From the NCBI GenBank assembly GCA_037576215.1, contig JBANDB010000005.1, positions 2,356,001 to 2,420,000 on the forward strand: a stretch of DNA of 64,000 bases, given 5' to 3'. The position numbers and the translations under genes are program-made. Every line of letters starts with the position of its first letter. The first letter of the stretch is position 1. The stretch comes from Armillaria gallica (lineage: Eukaryota > Basidiomycota > Agaricomycetes > Agaricales > Physalacriaceae). Shown one piece after another: positions 1-12,299 of this stretch. The notes below the pieces were generated by a model that searched no databases, was not told the DNA's origin, and saw only the letters and a program-made list of their open reading frames with translations.

Positions 1-2345
1 CGATCCGTTTATCAGCGTGAAATGTCCCGAGTCATCGATAGGTATCAAAGGTAAGGAACAAGGAAGCGCTAAAGCTGGACCAGAGACCGAGATCAAGAGA
101 TGCCACTACAGGAATACCGGGAGCGTGGAGCAGCGGGATCTGATTCTGCGCCGGTAGTAAGGTCAGAGGGCTTGAGGCTCAGTGTGGACCTCCCGTTCAG
201 CTCAGATATGACGGGGTTTGCTTTGCGCACGCTAGTGTTCGAACAGACGAATGTGGAGGAGAATACAATCGCATTAGAACATGCGGATGACGCCTTTCGG
301 TCGGGAGGTACTAGGCGTTAGAGGAGGTGAAATGAATATTCGACTGTCTAAGGGACAGCACACCGACCAGCCCTATGGTGCCTGCAGGCATTAGAGCCAG
401 TTGACCCATGCATCCGTTATGGCTTCAACGACCAAATCATGTCGAATGGGGTGGCCCAAAAAAACAATGCCATCCCATTCTAGGTGATATCGAGGAAGCA
501 GCGAGCCGTTGCCTGGGAAGGGTCGAGAGAACTGTGGTCCGCCATCCACTTGTAAGGCCATTATGGATGATGCCGGTATTCCCTTGCCAATCCGCCATAT
601 ATCCCTGTCGGGTAGAGGTCGAGAATTGCAACCTCAGGCTTGGTTAGCACTTCAAGCTTCACCGGTTGGGTTGACAGCATATAGACTTGAATGCTTTATG
701 ACGGAATATGGGTTCTAAATCCTCCTGTGGAAAGAAGAGGGGGTGGCACGGTGGCGGTCGAAGCTTGGAGAGGAGAGAAACTTGGCGAGTTGCTTGTAGT
801 GGTCATCGCCCTTTCCCTCTGTGTACGACTCATCGATGTTGGCCTGGCAAGCTGAGTCTCGTGTTGGACCGATCCAAGATGCGTAGCGGAGAGAACGGCG
901 AATATTTGATGATAAGAAGTTCGTCCTCCATAGTGTAGATCGAAGCGAAAGACACGGCACCTGTCGGCGTAGAGCCATTGGGATGGGTCCCGCCCACACC
1001 AACAAACGACGACCCGCTCTCCTTGGAGTCGTTGGAATGTGATGCAGACATCCGTGAAGGACTCGAGCTTGACGACCTCGGTAAAGATGAGCAGGGCACT
1101 GGATGACCGTGCTAGATGCAAGTCGTGTCAAAAAGAGTTTAGCGAGCTGAGAATGGCAGACGTACTCGAGAGGCCCAGTCAGTTCTCTTCATGGCTCTCC
1201 CTTCTCTGTGGCCATCTTCATCAGGCACGGTTCCTCGCTTTCTCCCAGGCCTCCCCTGCTCAAATTTGTCATGTTGACGCGCCGTCAAGCTTCAAGTCTG
1301 AGCGTCATTCAGGTTGAGGAGCGGCCACCGTTGACGTTGAGGGGCGCAAAATTGAGGAATCGCGGCACCAAGAAACAGAATAAACCTCGACCAGCGAAGA
1401 GCTTTTGTTATCGGACGAGGGGCTGGTAGTCGATCGAGGTTTTGTATGGTGGGAAGACAAAAGAATTTTGATCTGTATTTGCCATCGGAGCTGATTGCTT
1501 CTTCCCTTCATTAATGGCTCTCTCTTTCAGAGCGGGCGGCACTACTGATCATTTAAGTTTCTCATCCCCATGCAGGTTGGCAATCGAGATAATTCGCGTA
1601 ATAAATATAAGGCCAAGCACTATACCCTCCTCAACCAAATTCATCATCGGTATACGGTGTGAATATCACTGCTCCATGTCCCAAACAAGAGGGATCCCCG
1701 TCGTACGGTCTTGCCAATCCACTGGCAGTCATCGGTCTTCTTCTCTCATGTGATGGCCTCTTCATCAGAGAGCTCGCCCAGTCAACTGGTTGCGTGCATG
1801 ATGGTGATGTCGTGATGCAGTGATGTTTGGGAGTAGGCGAAGGCAGGAACCATGCACTAGTCGAGCAAGTAACTTCTGCAGTCCGGGAACGAATGCCAGA
1901 AATAAAAGTGTTCATCACCGGAGATTCGAACGTCACGGATGGTAGCCATCATTCTTGGAGTGGTGACGGAGGCATCGATCGATGATGGTGAGGTACGTTT
2001 GGTCTACACCCTTTCCCGTTTTATCAGTGCCCACTGACGAAATCTTTTTAGCGCCGGGGGCGTTCATTGACCCGATGACACTGTAAGTAGACGCGCATTC
2101 CATCAGCCTTGATACTATAATATCCTGTATCAAACCTAGAATCACGACTACTCAGGGATGCATGGTTTTCTTATTTTTGGATCTCCGTGTGTTGGGCGCT
2201 TGCTCTCACGTTCGCTCGGTCATCGGTCTCAAGTCCTAGTTCTGTACAATCTACTATCAACCTTCATTTCAAGGGCCTATATCTCATATCGCAGTCTTCA
2301 TTTCTCTTCCCCAGAACCTCTGCTTGTTCCCAAACATCCTTTACA
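1..2345. other. No supported gene; contains one copy of dispersed repeat A
   Basis: This stretch upstream of the alcohol oxidase gene has only short, mutually overlapping reading frames with no recognisable domain or splice pattern. Positions about 709-1447 are a diverged copy of sequence found again near 21.9-22.5 kb (see repeat A). The last 150 bases before 2346 are pyrimidine-rich (runs of tct/ctt), as is common just upstream of fungal start codons, so they probably hold the core promoter and 5' leader of the next gene. I see nothing else to support here. Confidence 0.5.
709..1447 (+). repeat. Dispersed repeat A, copy 1
   Basis: This segment lines up in the same orientation with about 21888-22485. 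Shared blocks include gtggtcgaagctt-like text (near 755 and 21939), catcgccctttc (near 805 and 22010), gagaacggcgaa (near 891 and 22097), gatgcaagt..tgtcaa..agagtt (near 1115 and 22190) and gtctgagcgtc.ttc.g.ttgaggag (near 1297 and 22342). Similarity is patchy with indels, so the copies are old. It encodes no recognised protein. It could be the remains of a duplicated gene or of a non-autonomous element. Confidence 0.6.
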
Positions 2346-5083
2346 ATGGCCCCTCATACTATTGAATCGAACTACGATCTTATTTTTGCTGGAGGTGCGC
2401 ATCTCTTACTAGCATCTTCTATGCAGTTACTGATGATGCGTAGGAGGTACTGCGGCGTGCGTTATTGCTGGTCGTTTGTCCAAGGCGGATCCTAACCTCA
2501 AGATTCTCATTCTCGAGGCTGGCCCTACAACCAAGGACAAGTTAGAGCACATTCGGCCAGGTCAATACCGTATGCACTTGGCTCCAACAAGCAAGACAAT
2601 GCAGTTCTACAAGTCCAAGCCTAGTGAACATGTAGCAGGCAGGGCTGTCGTCGTCCCTTCCGGGCGCTGCATTGGTGGAGGTGAGCGTTTCAGTCTGTGA
2701 TGATCACGAAGTCGCGCTAAATCAGCGCAATCCAGGCTCATCGGTCAACTTTATGCTATACAACCGCCCGGCTGCCTCCGATTTCGATGACTGGGAAACC
2801 GATTTTGGTAACAAAGGCTGGGGATCCAAGGATCTTATCCCTCTACTCCAGAAGGTTTGCTCAAAGCGGGATCTATATCGACTCACCCGACTCACCCTTT
2901 GATTGAATGCGGTAGGCCGAAACCTACGAAGTCGATCCCACTAGGAAGACCCATGGTTCCTCCGGACCTATCAAGGCGTCTTTCGGAGCGAATACTAAAA
3001 TGATGGAGATGGCTAAACAGTTCCTTGAGATTGGTCCCAAGTTCGAAAAGGACCGACCGGAATCTGAGGAGGGAAACAACTTCGGTTCTAAATCAGTCAA
3101 TGTATTCTACGTGAGTATAGCTCAGTTGATGATTATCTAGGGTCGTGCTGATCCTCCATGACAGAGAATGCCAAAGTATGCGTATCTGACGAGATAATTA
3201 CCGAATGCGAGTTAACATTCGCCGTGCTCAGATATATCTCAAGTGCTGGGCGCCGATCTGATACTGCGGTACGTTGATCACATTCTTTCGTCACAACATG
3301 CTTACGGCGGAAACAGCACCATTACCTCTACAATTCTGAGAGCAAGAACCTGTCCGTGTTTGATGGAACACGAGTAAAGCGAATTATTTTTGAGTGCGTT
3401 GTAGAGATCGCTTTTAGAAGATCAGGCTGAAAATTTCGTAGGGGAACCCAGGCCGTCGGCGTCGAATATGTGTTCGACAAGCAGGTGTACCCCGATGCGG
3501 AGCAGACTGTGCACGCAGTTCGTGCGAGCCGCCTTGTGGTTCTCTCTGCAGGTGCTATGGGTAGCTCTCTGATACTTGAGCGATCGGGTATCGGTGCCGC
3601 ATCGATCTTGGGAAAGTTCGGTATCAAGCAGATTGTTGACCTCCCCGGCGTGGGCAAGGAATACGATGGTAAGTGGTCAGCGTGCTCTGGAAATAGTTCT
3701 TCGTATATTAGATATCTCCAGATCATCCGTTCCTCATAACACCGTATGTCGTGGATGCGAATACGGAAACAACTGAAGCTCTTTCCGGAAAAGATCCTGA
3801 ACAGTGGAGTAGTAAGTTCAAATGAGGACACTAGCTGCGCGAATTGATCTGACTTCCTTCCCAGATCTTTTGCGTCAATGGGACACTGATGGATCCGGAC
3901 TAATGGGAGGAAAGTAAGCAGCTCCCTTCTTCCATACGCATCTCCAGATACTGATTGTTTCCCGCAGCGGCGTGGACGCGGCGATCAAAATGCGTCCTCG
4001 GGAAGATGAACTCGAGGAATTAGGGCCCGATTTTAAGGAATATTGGGAAAAGATCTTTGCCGACAAACCGGATAAGCCCTTGTTTTGGCTGAGTGCCTTG
4101 GGTGGGTACGTGGGACGTATCTGATGCTTCAGAATCAGAATTTATTACCCCGGTTAGTTTTCCTGGCGCCAATTCGGCGTTACCTCCGCTCAAATTCATG
4201 GCGTTGGGTTGCTTCCTCGTAGGTGTAAATTCTATACGCACCTTTCTCCTCACCGAATCTGTTCTGTAGGGATATCCCGCTTCTCGTGGACATATTCACA
4301 TCGCTTCTAATGATATCTACGCCCATCCTGACTTCGATGCAGGGTTTTTGAGGCAGTGAGTAATGAGGAGAGGACTCCCCCGCCTTGTTCTGATGTTTAC
4401 TTCCAGTCCGGCCGATGTCGCCGCTCTTGTATGGGGCTACAAGAAAGGGCGGGAGTTAATTCGCCGAATGGGTGTATATCGTGGCCCATTTGCTCCTTTG
4501 CATCCTCAGTTTCCTGGGGATAGTCCTGCAGCTGCCGCCCTCGCTGAGAGCGTTCCTGTTGCGTTGGATGCACCTAAAATCGGTTATAGCAAAGAAGACG
4601 ACGAGGCAATCGCCACGAACATCAGGAACTTTGGTGAGTTTTGGACTCTCGCTCAGGAATCCCAGTTTGATCCTCAAAACCTTGCGTTTAGTTGCAACAA
4701 CCTGGCATTCCGTACGTCGCATCACTATTTCTCGCATCGTAATACTGAACAGCATGTGGTAGCTCGGTACTTGTCCTATGAAGCCAAGAGAGCAAGGTGG
4801 AGTCGTCGACAAGGACCTCAACGTTTACGGCGTTACAGGATTGAAGATTGCTGGTCAGTAGTTAGCCTCAGAATCTATCTTACATTGAAACTTATTCAAT
4901 GTTTACATTTCCTGTAGATCTATCTATCCCTCCCGCTAATGTCAACTGCGTAAGTCATAGTGGGTCCTCCTTAGCACTTGATTCTAACTTGGTTCTGTGC
5001 AGAACACTTACTCCGCTACTCTGGCAATTGGTGAAAAAGCGGCCATCATTATCGCAAATGATCTTGGAATTGAAGGTGTTTAA
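2346..5083 (+). CDS. GMC-family alcohol (methanol) oxidase, about 14 exons
   Basis: FAD-dependent GMC oxidoreductase of the alcohol oxidase branch, which oxidises short primary alcohols to aldehydes with release of hydrogen peroxide. The first exon (ATG at 2346) splices at 2395 to give the dinucleotide-binding motif FAGGGTAACVIAGRL. Then come the GMC signature around GRCIGGGSSVNFMLYNRPA (2665-2775), LSAGAMGSSLILERSGIG (about 3545-3597, the second GMC signature), and the C-terminal catalytic pair, His in VATTWHSLGTC (about 4695-4760) and Asn in NTYSATALAIGEKAA (5003-5047). Stop TAA is at 5081-5083. Splicing was followed across short GT-AG introns, for example 2696-2733, 3670-3722, 4713-4760 and 4857-4918, and the frame stays open through every junction checked. 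The C terminus ends IEGV, with no SKL-type peroxisomal signal. Family assignment is firm; the exact substrate is inferred. Confidence 0.9.
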
Positions 5084-5609
5084 GCTTGGTTTCCCTATTC
5101 CTTTGAGTGTATATATTTCGGTGCTCAAGAATAAATGCAATTATTGGGCGTTCATATTTAAATCCGCGTCTGTGATATTTTGCCAAAGTGTCGCATACGA
5201 CTCATTGCCTGAAGAGAAAATGGAAAGAACATCATCTTGGAGAGTCTCAAAACTCGGAATGTCGTTAACGGCGACACTCTACTGCTTCATCCCGGCAAAC
5301 ACGGACTCGGATGGCAACCACGGGCTGCGATAAATATAGATAGATAGAAGCAGCAGACCTAAAAATATCAACCAGACAGGGAGCCCTATTTTGGACGTAA
5401 TCAAGGCTATTCAATATTGCGTGATCAAGGTTTGAGGGTCCTTCGGCGATATTCTAACATTGCCTAGCAATGAAACTCCAGGCCATTGGGGCATAGTAAA
5501 TGATTGGATCAGCAATCAAACTTGAATCTCATGTGATTTCTTTCAATTTATTAAAATTGCATAAATATCTGAGCATACAGGTAAACCCTATTGATTCTCA
5601 CTTCATACC
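5084..5609. other. Intergenic; AT-rich from about 5.1 kb
   Basis: No gene seen. Base composition falls from GC-balanced to clearly AT-rich just after the alcohol oxidase stop codon and stays so until about 7.86 kb. The last part before 5610 is the likely promoter and leader of the DUF6534-type gene. Confidence 0.4.
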
Positions 5610-7319
5610 ATGGCACCCATAGAGACTGTCTCTGGACTTGATGTTACCCTCCTGTGAGTTATGATTACTTAGTAAACTTTCATTAGTAAAGACACTAATG
5701 GAGTCACATAGTTCTGGCCCTTTGGTATGGTGGTTATGATATCAAGATTCATCGTGCTGAAGCATTTTCTAGGTCTTGGGGTACATGTGGGGCTATGGCC
5801 TCTTTGGTGTTCTTACTGTGCAAATGTGTGTGTATCAACTCAATACATATTGATTGAAAGAATCCTGACTGATCATGATTTTGCATAGACATCTACTACA
5901 TCTCTTTCAATTCTAAAGACAATTGGAAGATAAGGCTATATGGTTTGTTCAAGTGCTATTTTGAGTCTGCTATTCATTCTAATAATAAAGACATAGTCTG
6001 GTTCATATATGTTCTTGAACTTGCATTTACTATTCTTTCGACTATTGCTGCCTGGCACCAGTATGGTCCAGGTTGGGGCAATACCAACTCTCTTCTGTTC
6101 TTTCATTGGTCTTGGGAAGTTCTTCCCTCTTTAAATGGAACAAGTCAGTTTTTATCCATTTAATTGCAATGGTGATAGTCTCATGATATCTGCACAGTTT
6201 CAGCTATGGTTCAGACTTTCTATGTCTGGAGAATATACAATCTGACAAAGAATGTCTGGATTCCATTGCTTATTGAACTGGTGGGTGCAGCAGGTTGGAA
6301 TGCTTTTGCTCATTCTCATTCTCCTGAATTCATTTTCAAGGTTGCTGTCATCCAATGTGTCCTTGTTTGGCATTTTGGAATAGCTGTATGAAATTTTCAT
6401 ATATACCTTTCTGGTAGCTCAATTTATGCAGGTAGCAGTTGAAGGGCATGCTGTAGACAAGCTTATAGGTTTATCTGCTGAGATCAGTGTGCGTATTTAT
6501 CATATTTTGATTCAAGTCTTTCTTTAACTTAAATCCAGGCATGGCTTACTGGAAGTGCTGCCTGTGATGTGATGATTACATCTGCACTTGTCTTTGTGGT
6601 GTGTTATGCAATCAAAGTTATCTCCACTTTGTGTTACTAAAGTCAGTGAATAGCTGTACTGTAAACGCTCACAGTCCAACTTCAGTGGGACAACAAGTGC
6701 AGTTACAAAACTGATCTGTTTCACAGTAGAAACTGGTCTGCTTACTTCTGCTGCTGCTATAGTGGAGTTGATTCTTTGGTTAATTCTACCTGAGTACAAT
6801 ATACATCTCATTGGGTGAGCACTACATCTTATCATTATAAACAACTGATCTAATCACAATATTTGGCTAGGTTTCTGGTTTTAGCAAAATTGTTTGTCAC
6901 TACCTGATTTATCCATCTCTGACAGCTGCTGACTATATTTCCTTCACAGATACTCTAATGCTCTAGTGGCTAGCTTGAATTCTAGAGCACTTATCTTTGG
7001 ATCTCTACATGCTGGTGCTTACACCAATTCATTAGAATCCTCTGGTCCTCCCACTTCAAACCTTTTCTGGGATGAGCAATCAAACAGTCAAGCTCAGACT
7101 ACCAGCACAAGATCTCAGGCAATGCATATCACCCAGACTACTGAAACTCATAATGACAACTCTCATGAAATGATTATGGTATCAGTGGGTATTTTCTAAT
7201 TTTTAGATCTATAATTATCTGAGAAATAATAGGATTGGAAACATGCAGCTGCTGGTGATACAGAAATTGAAGCTAATGATGAGGAAGCAAAACACAATGG
7301 ACATCATGTTCATCTGTGA
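5610..7319 (+). CDS. DUF6534-type seven-helix integral membrane protein
   Basis: Multi-exon gene starting MAPIETVSGLDVTLL and ending in a hydrophilic tail with stop TGA at 7317-7319. Joined exons give alternating hydrophobic segments and short loops: LGYMWGYGLFGVLTVQMYIYY (around 5780-5900), VWFIYVLELAFTILSTIAAW (5995-6055), then FYVWRIYNLTKN, a hallmark of this basidiomycete family (6216-6255), and later VETGLLTSAAAIVELILWLI (about 6728-6790) before LASLNSRALIFG (6969-7005), the point where the DUF6534 domain normally ends. The C-terminal tail is Ser/Thr/Gln/His-rich and presumably cytosolic. Function is unknown; the family is greatly expanded in Agaricomycetes and has been compared with receptors, but no ligand is established. 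Codon use is much more AT-rich than in the flanking alcohol oxidase and STAND genes. Exon boundaries are approximate. Confidence 0.8.
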
Positions 7320-7860
7320 AAATGATCATGACAACAGTACCATACACACAGGCAAAGGGGGTTGGATGGTTGCTAGCCAGGCCCTTGGGACTGCCAGACA
7401 TGTAAAAAGTATCTAAAATAATAGTCAGTATGAAGAAGAATAAGTTCATACCTTTTTGCACCTGTAAGAGGGCTGTTGAGTGAGTGGATGGGGCCTTGTT
7501 GTGTTCAAGATGGTGGTAAAAGGCCATGAAAGAAGCGGCACAACCACTCAATCACTGCTCAGTTACTTGGACCATGGTGAGTGGAATGGATGCTCAACAT
7601 GCATCCTCTACTCTACTTATACAATACCCTCCCCTAATAATGGAGACACAATGTAGAATACATCTTTCATCCTGTTACTATCTTGCCAAGAAATGATCAT
7701 ATAAAGTTTCATCATACCTACAAAATCTTAAGCTTCCTGATTACTTCAAAAAGTTCTCATCCCATTGTGTGACAGACGAGAGGACATCCCTTCTGTATGT
7801 GTTCATGCAGCCTGCTTCAACTACGTTCAAGTATGCAAGGAAGTGTAATAATAATTAATA
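7320..7860. other. AT-rich intergenic stretch holding a repeat E copy
   Basis: No gene. About 7371-7625 belongs to a small dispersed repeat (repeat E) also found in the palindrome arms near 47 kb. The AT-rich block ends abruptly at about 7860. Confidence 0.4.
7371..7625 (+). repeat. Dispersed repeat E, copy 1
   Basis: The right half (about 7498-7625: ttcaagatggtggtaaaagg, accactcaatc, ggaatggatgctcaacatg, atcctcta) matches 47045-47155 (ttcaaggtggtggtgaaagg, gccactcaattgg, ggaatggatgctcaacatg, atcctcta) and, inverted, about 47595-47706. The left half (cccttgggactgccagacatg, aaaagt.tctaaaa) resembles 42507-42540. No coding potential, terminal repeat or Pol III box was recognised. Confidence 0.6.
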
Positions 7861-7861
7861 A

Positions 7862-8134
7862 TGGCCGCACTCGCCGGGCAATCTTAGCACCAAAGAAGGG
7901 ATTACAGCGCCGAGTGAATTCATTGGATCGTTCACTCGGTCAGGGGAACTTCCACGAAGTCTGATCCGACGTGCCCTTGAACCCGAGGCGGAAGAGGAAA
8001 GACAATTGTGGGAAGAGGACAACACAAACGACGAGCACGGCTACCCTCCACATCACAAGAACACAGCCAGCATGACACAAGGACGACACGCTCGCGACAC
8101 ACTCTACGGCCTCAGGCTTGGAGAAACAACTTGA
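7862..8134 (+). pseudogene. Truncated C-terminal protein fragment, unknown family
   Basis: Frame 2 is open from the composition boundary at about 7862 to a TGA at 8132-8134, roughly 90 codons. The text looks protein-like: HSPGNLSTKEGITAPSEFIG near the start, then an acidic EPEAEEERQLWEEDN block, ending LYGLRLGETT. It has no ATG near its start because a TAA precedes it directly at 7859-7861, inside AT-rich DNA of different character. I read it as the 3' end of a gene whose 5' part was removed or displaced at the junction. I do not recognise the family. It could also be a chance open frame. Confidence 0.35.
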
Positions 8135-8363
8135 TTAGCCCAACACAGTGAAAAAGTGACATAAACGTCTATTACTATAGTCCTCCATACAACACGCCAA
8201 AATACCAGAGGAAATCATACCAATGATTGAAGGGACTGGAGTCGGGACAAGAACGAAGGAGGGAACCTGACAACCTGTACCTCCACCGTGTCTTGGTATA
8301 AATATGTACGTGTAGTGGTGGTCAATAAAACGCCGAACCCAAAAAAACAAAGCCGTCGCAGAG
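8135..8363. other. Short intergenic region
   Basis: Between the fragment ending at 8134 and the convergent STAND gene. No feature recognised. Confidence 0.3.
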
Positions 8364-9656
8364 TTACTTGCGCGAAGTCTTTTTCTTGATGAACTCATCC
8401 AGCGCATCAAGAACGACGCAAACCTGGTTGAACGAATCCATCTCTTGCGAAAGGATTTTGGTGATAGCGTTAAAGGAAGGCTGTGTCCCGTCACGAAGAC
8501 ACTGGCTATAGAACATCAGGATCGCGGAACAGAGTCCCTTGTCTCGAACAAGCTGTTTCAGGAAGTCACAAAGTACCCTGTCTATGCGTTTTGCGGCCTC
8601 GGATTGAAAATCACAAAAGACGCTCAGGATGACCGTCTTTTTCTCCTGGTCCACTGGCAGCGACCGTAGATAGTCGATGATGATGGACGCCAGGATGGTC
8701 TTTCCGACACCGGCTGGCAGAGATTATCGGGATTAGTATGACGGTGAAGATATCTGGGGAAAAGACTAACGATCGCCGGGAAACCACAGGCACGACGATA
8801 CTGCTGTACCATCTACCCACTGTCGGAACGGTTCTGACTCAAGGAACAAGCGACCAGTATCCCCCACTACTTGCTGGCTCAGCGTTTCGGCTTCTCTGGA
8901 TTTGAATTTCGAATCGGTGAGCCCAGCGATGATACGCATAACCATGCTGGCATCTACCGTCTAACCCATCAGTGACCAGTATGGAAAACACAGATAGTGC
9001 GCACAATCCTGGTCTTTCTCCATGTTACTTCGGATTTGCGATAGCTCGCCATCGATACGCATGACGTGGTCGCTGACTTTGACGACGTTTTTGCCTACGA
9101 GGCTTACGTCGTCCTTGATGCGTTTGGTATTATCCGAAATGCCGTCAACCTTTGTGTCGACAATAATCAAGGTTTTGTTGAGCGCACGAGATAAAGCCCT
9201 GAGTATCACACTTAGCATCCGCTGGGTAACTACGAAATCCACTCACGCATGATCGTGCTGTACGGCGACCAGCACCAAGGACTTGATCCGCTCGATCTTC
9301 TTCAGAGAATCCTCAGCGCTCTCCTTGCTGAATTTCCACAGCAGTCTCTGCTTCATCTTTCCCATAGGGCCATCCGGTGCAGGCTCCAATTTCGTCTTGA
9401 CGCTTTTCAGTAATTCATCTAGCTGCGCAAAAGGGCCCGACAGCCTTTGCACCGTCTGAAGCCACGGGTCGTCTGCCGCCGCCGTCTGGGTAAGCTGGTG
9501 CACCGTATCCAGATAAATCGCAAGGTTCGAGAGCTCCCTGTTGAGTTCGTCTCGCTCTTTGGGTGCCTCTTTGACATCCTTGAGATATTCGACGATGGTT
9601 TTAGAGACGTCGATGAGGGAGATGATGGAGGAAGCGATTCCAAGAGCCTCTGCCAT
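8364..9656 (-). CDS. STAND protein: fungal N-terminal domain plus partial NACHT, truncated after Walker B
   Basis: Read right to left, exon 1 (9656-9244) starts MAEALGIASSIISLIDVSKT and carries the helical N-terminal domain typical of fungal NACHT/NLR-like proteins (about 135 residues, amphipathic helices). A second exon (about 9195-9000) continues a coiled region (NTKRIKDDVSLVGKNVVKVS). A third (about 8955-8765) leads into the P-loop. With the intron at about 8769-8715 removed, the Walker A motif reads GDPGVGKTILAS, followed by FCDFQSEAAKRIDRVLCDFL and Walker B VCVVLDALDEF. The protein then stops after IKKKTSRK (TAA complement at 8364-8366). Such proteins normally continue with the rest of NACHT and a WD40, TPR or ankyrin sensor, so this is either a truncated gene or a short variant. 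The join near 8962-9000 did not give a clean frame by eye. Confidence 0.65.
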
Positions 9657-11289
9657 GGTTGATGGTGTAGGGAGAGAGGAAGCACCGTCAAGCTGTTTTC
9701 AATTCGCAACACAGCTATGCGGAATGCAACGTGCTTGACATGCAGCAAGATGGTACAGCCAGGCTTCACTGAATCATCAACTACTAGCTTCGATTCCCAC
9801 CTTCACGCTATCACTTCAATAGACGATACTTATCACGTCTTTGGGTGTCCGTCAAAGTCGTGTTCATGTTCGTGTCACGAGAACATCAGTACAATGGTAT
9901 GGATCCCAGGAAAAAGCCACCAATGCCACAAGCGCCCTAGGCTTCTCATGCGCAGTACTGCCCTTTACAGATTATCCTCGCTAGGATGCCTGCTCCTAAA
10001 ACCAGGATGCTGTCAGAACAAAGCTGAGACACGATGGTACTGGTTCTCGGTGATTGTCGTTACGCTCACAGAGAAGATGCAGTCTTCAGACGACGAAGGA
10101 CAGCGATCTGAAGGAGCTTCCCGGGCAGCATTTGAGGCAAGAGATGGTCTGAGATGCGGCAGAGACCTCGAATAGTCTCCTAAGCTCCCAACAGCTGCGA
10201 ATCGTTCGGCGAACCCGTTTCCGGGATCTCCCGAGAGGGTTAGCCGACAGGCGTAAACCAGAAGGCTTTCAGTCGGGATACCCTAGTAGGTAGTTTGGAG
10301 GGTATGGAATCCAATGGGGCAGTAATTGCTGATGGTCTCCGTTTTAGACCGCCTTCATCTCCGGACCTCCATACAGATATAGACAGGAAGAAATGGTCAT
10401 CATTGCGCCTTGCATGTATGCGTCATACGAAGTGGATTTGAAGTGGATAGCGGAGTAGTGGGTTTTGTGAGCTGTCGTTCTCTTGAAAACCGTATTTTCC
10501 AGCCACCGCCCCTCAGAAGGAAGTACGTGTTCTCGGGCAGTCAGGATTTTGTGCATCAGGGTTCCAGGGAGTGTAGGCGAAGATGAACTAGGAGGGATGT
10601 GGAAAAGGGAGATCCAGAGACGGGCACGACGGAATGGCTCTAAGGGCTCCAACGAGTTTGCGGACAAGCAAGCTCTCCTTGGAGTCATCCACCGACGAAG
10701 GATTCTGCTCTACTCGACGAAAGAACTGCAGATGACAGTCACGTTAACATGAACTCAGCGTTCGAGATGACAACGACATACATACCCGGGAGCCGTCCGT
10801 TACACACTGGATGCCGGTGACGCGACCCTCGCAGTCAACGAAATATCACTCGCTTCCTTCACTGACTTCTAGTTGGGGTGATGTTCGCAGACGTGGTCCG
10901 TTGAGAAAAAAGCTACATCCTCTATGCGTTCTGCCACGTCTTTTATTTTCATTTTCTTTCGGATTCTTGTCGTATGTGGGCCAACCGGGTCGCCAGGGAA
11001 AAACGCCGGAAGCCACAAACGTACATCTGAGGGAGGTGTTGGCATGAAGACGACCAACGGCTGGTACAGTCAGCAGGAGGCATGACGCGTGAGTGCGTGA
11101 GCTCAGACGGATGGCTGACTTGGGCGTAAAGGACAGAGGACGCGTGGAAAGAGGATGACGAAGGTTGACAACGTTCTACGTTCGGTGAACGACCATCATG
11201 GACACGCCCTTCTCGTAAAGTTGTTGATGTAGTCCTCAACGATGGGAGACGGAAACAAACTGCGATCAGATTTTCGGACCGGTTTCCGT

Positions 11290-11620
11290 TCGATGGCTAG
11301 GGGCCTTCCGCAAACATTCACTTCTCAATGTCGGAAATTCTTCCTATCGACGATCACCTCACACTCACGAGCTGCCATTCGTTGCTCTCCACTTTCTCCT
11401 TCTTGTGTCTTGGTCGGGTGTTTGTATACTCCTCATTTCCGTGAGTTGATCTGATGGAGAGTAACGAATTTAACTAGCTTTCGCTCGGAATCGTGGAGCT
11501 GAAGCCACGAAGACCTATACCAGCTCCCCTGCCACAGTCCCAAAGATCTGACCACAAGGTTCTCGTACTACTGCTTGCAGTACATTACTCTGCTTCCGGG
11601 GCTTCTGATCAGTCAAAGGA
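11290..11620 (+). repeat. Dispersed repeat B, copy 1
   Basis: Shares ordered blocks with 16150-16450: gctgccattcgttgctctcc / gttgccattcatcggcctcc, ttcttgtgtctt.g, gg.tcgtatac, gtgagt.gatctgatgg, gctgaagccac.aagac, and tacttccggggc-like text at the end. A third, shorter match lies at 17005-17125 (tataccagctc, ttctcgtactgtttgcag, cttccggggct). Diverged and non-coding; origin unknown. Confidence 0.6.
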
Positions 11621-12299
11621 ACCGCCGGTAAATCACTTCTCCCTTGCATCAGACATCTAGCTTCTCGGCGAGTTTTTCCTCGATGAAGATACCGATAACT
11701 GCTATGACAAACTGCACATGAAGATGTCAATAGAAGCTCAGCAAGACAAGAATGTATAGTACGCCATTAAAACGGTCAGAAGGAAACGCCGTTCAAATTG
11801 CGAGTCTAAAAAAATACGAAGTTTGAATGCTAACATGCCTTGGCAGCATGCCGAAGAGCTGCCGGCTGATACTAATAGAAGAAAGAGGCGGAAATGATTG
11901 TGGGTTGACGGGAGTCCAGGCGCCCAACCCCTAGAAGGGTGTGAGGAAGTGTCACGTTCCCCAGAATGTTTGGCTCGACGCCGGAGTATGGCAAACATCG
12001 CCATCATCTGGCGCTAGTATTCAATGCAAGCTTATCTTCGCTTCGTCCACCATCTCTCTCTCCATCTGAGTCGCTGCGTCACCTCTTCACTACTTCTCCC
12101 GACTTTCTCTGTTTGGGTAGCGTCTGGTCTGTCGTGACTCGTCGCAGCTACATCTTTCAACTGCTCAGATTTCAGGTTCCCCAAACAACTGAGTTCTCGG
12201 CTTCCACTGCTACGAGCTGAAGCTTCTGGCATCTCTTCATCCTGGTGTTCATCCCAGAACCTGTTTCATTGCCGATCTCCCCTCCTAGTTATCCTAAAC

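Noticed and set aside
4363..4917. 184-codon frame inside the alcohol oxidase gene
   Set aside because: It is the coding frame read through unspliced introns; the end diverges where the GT at 4713 should be spliced.
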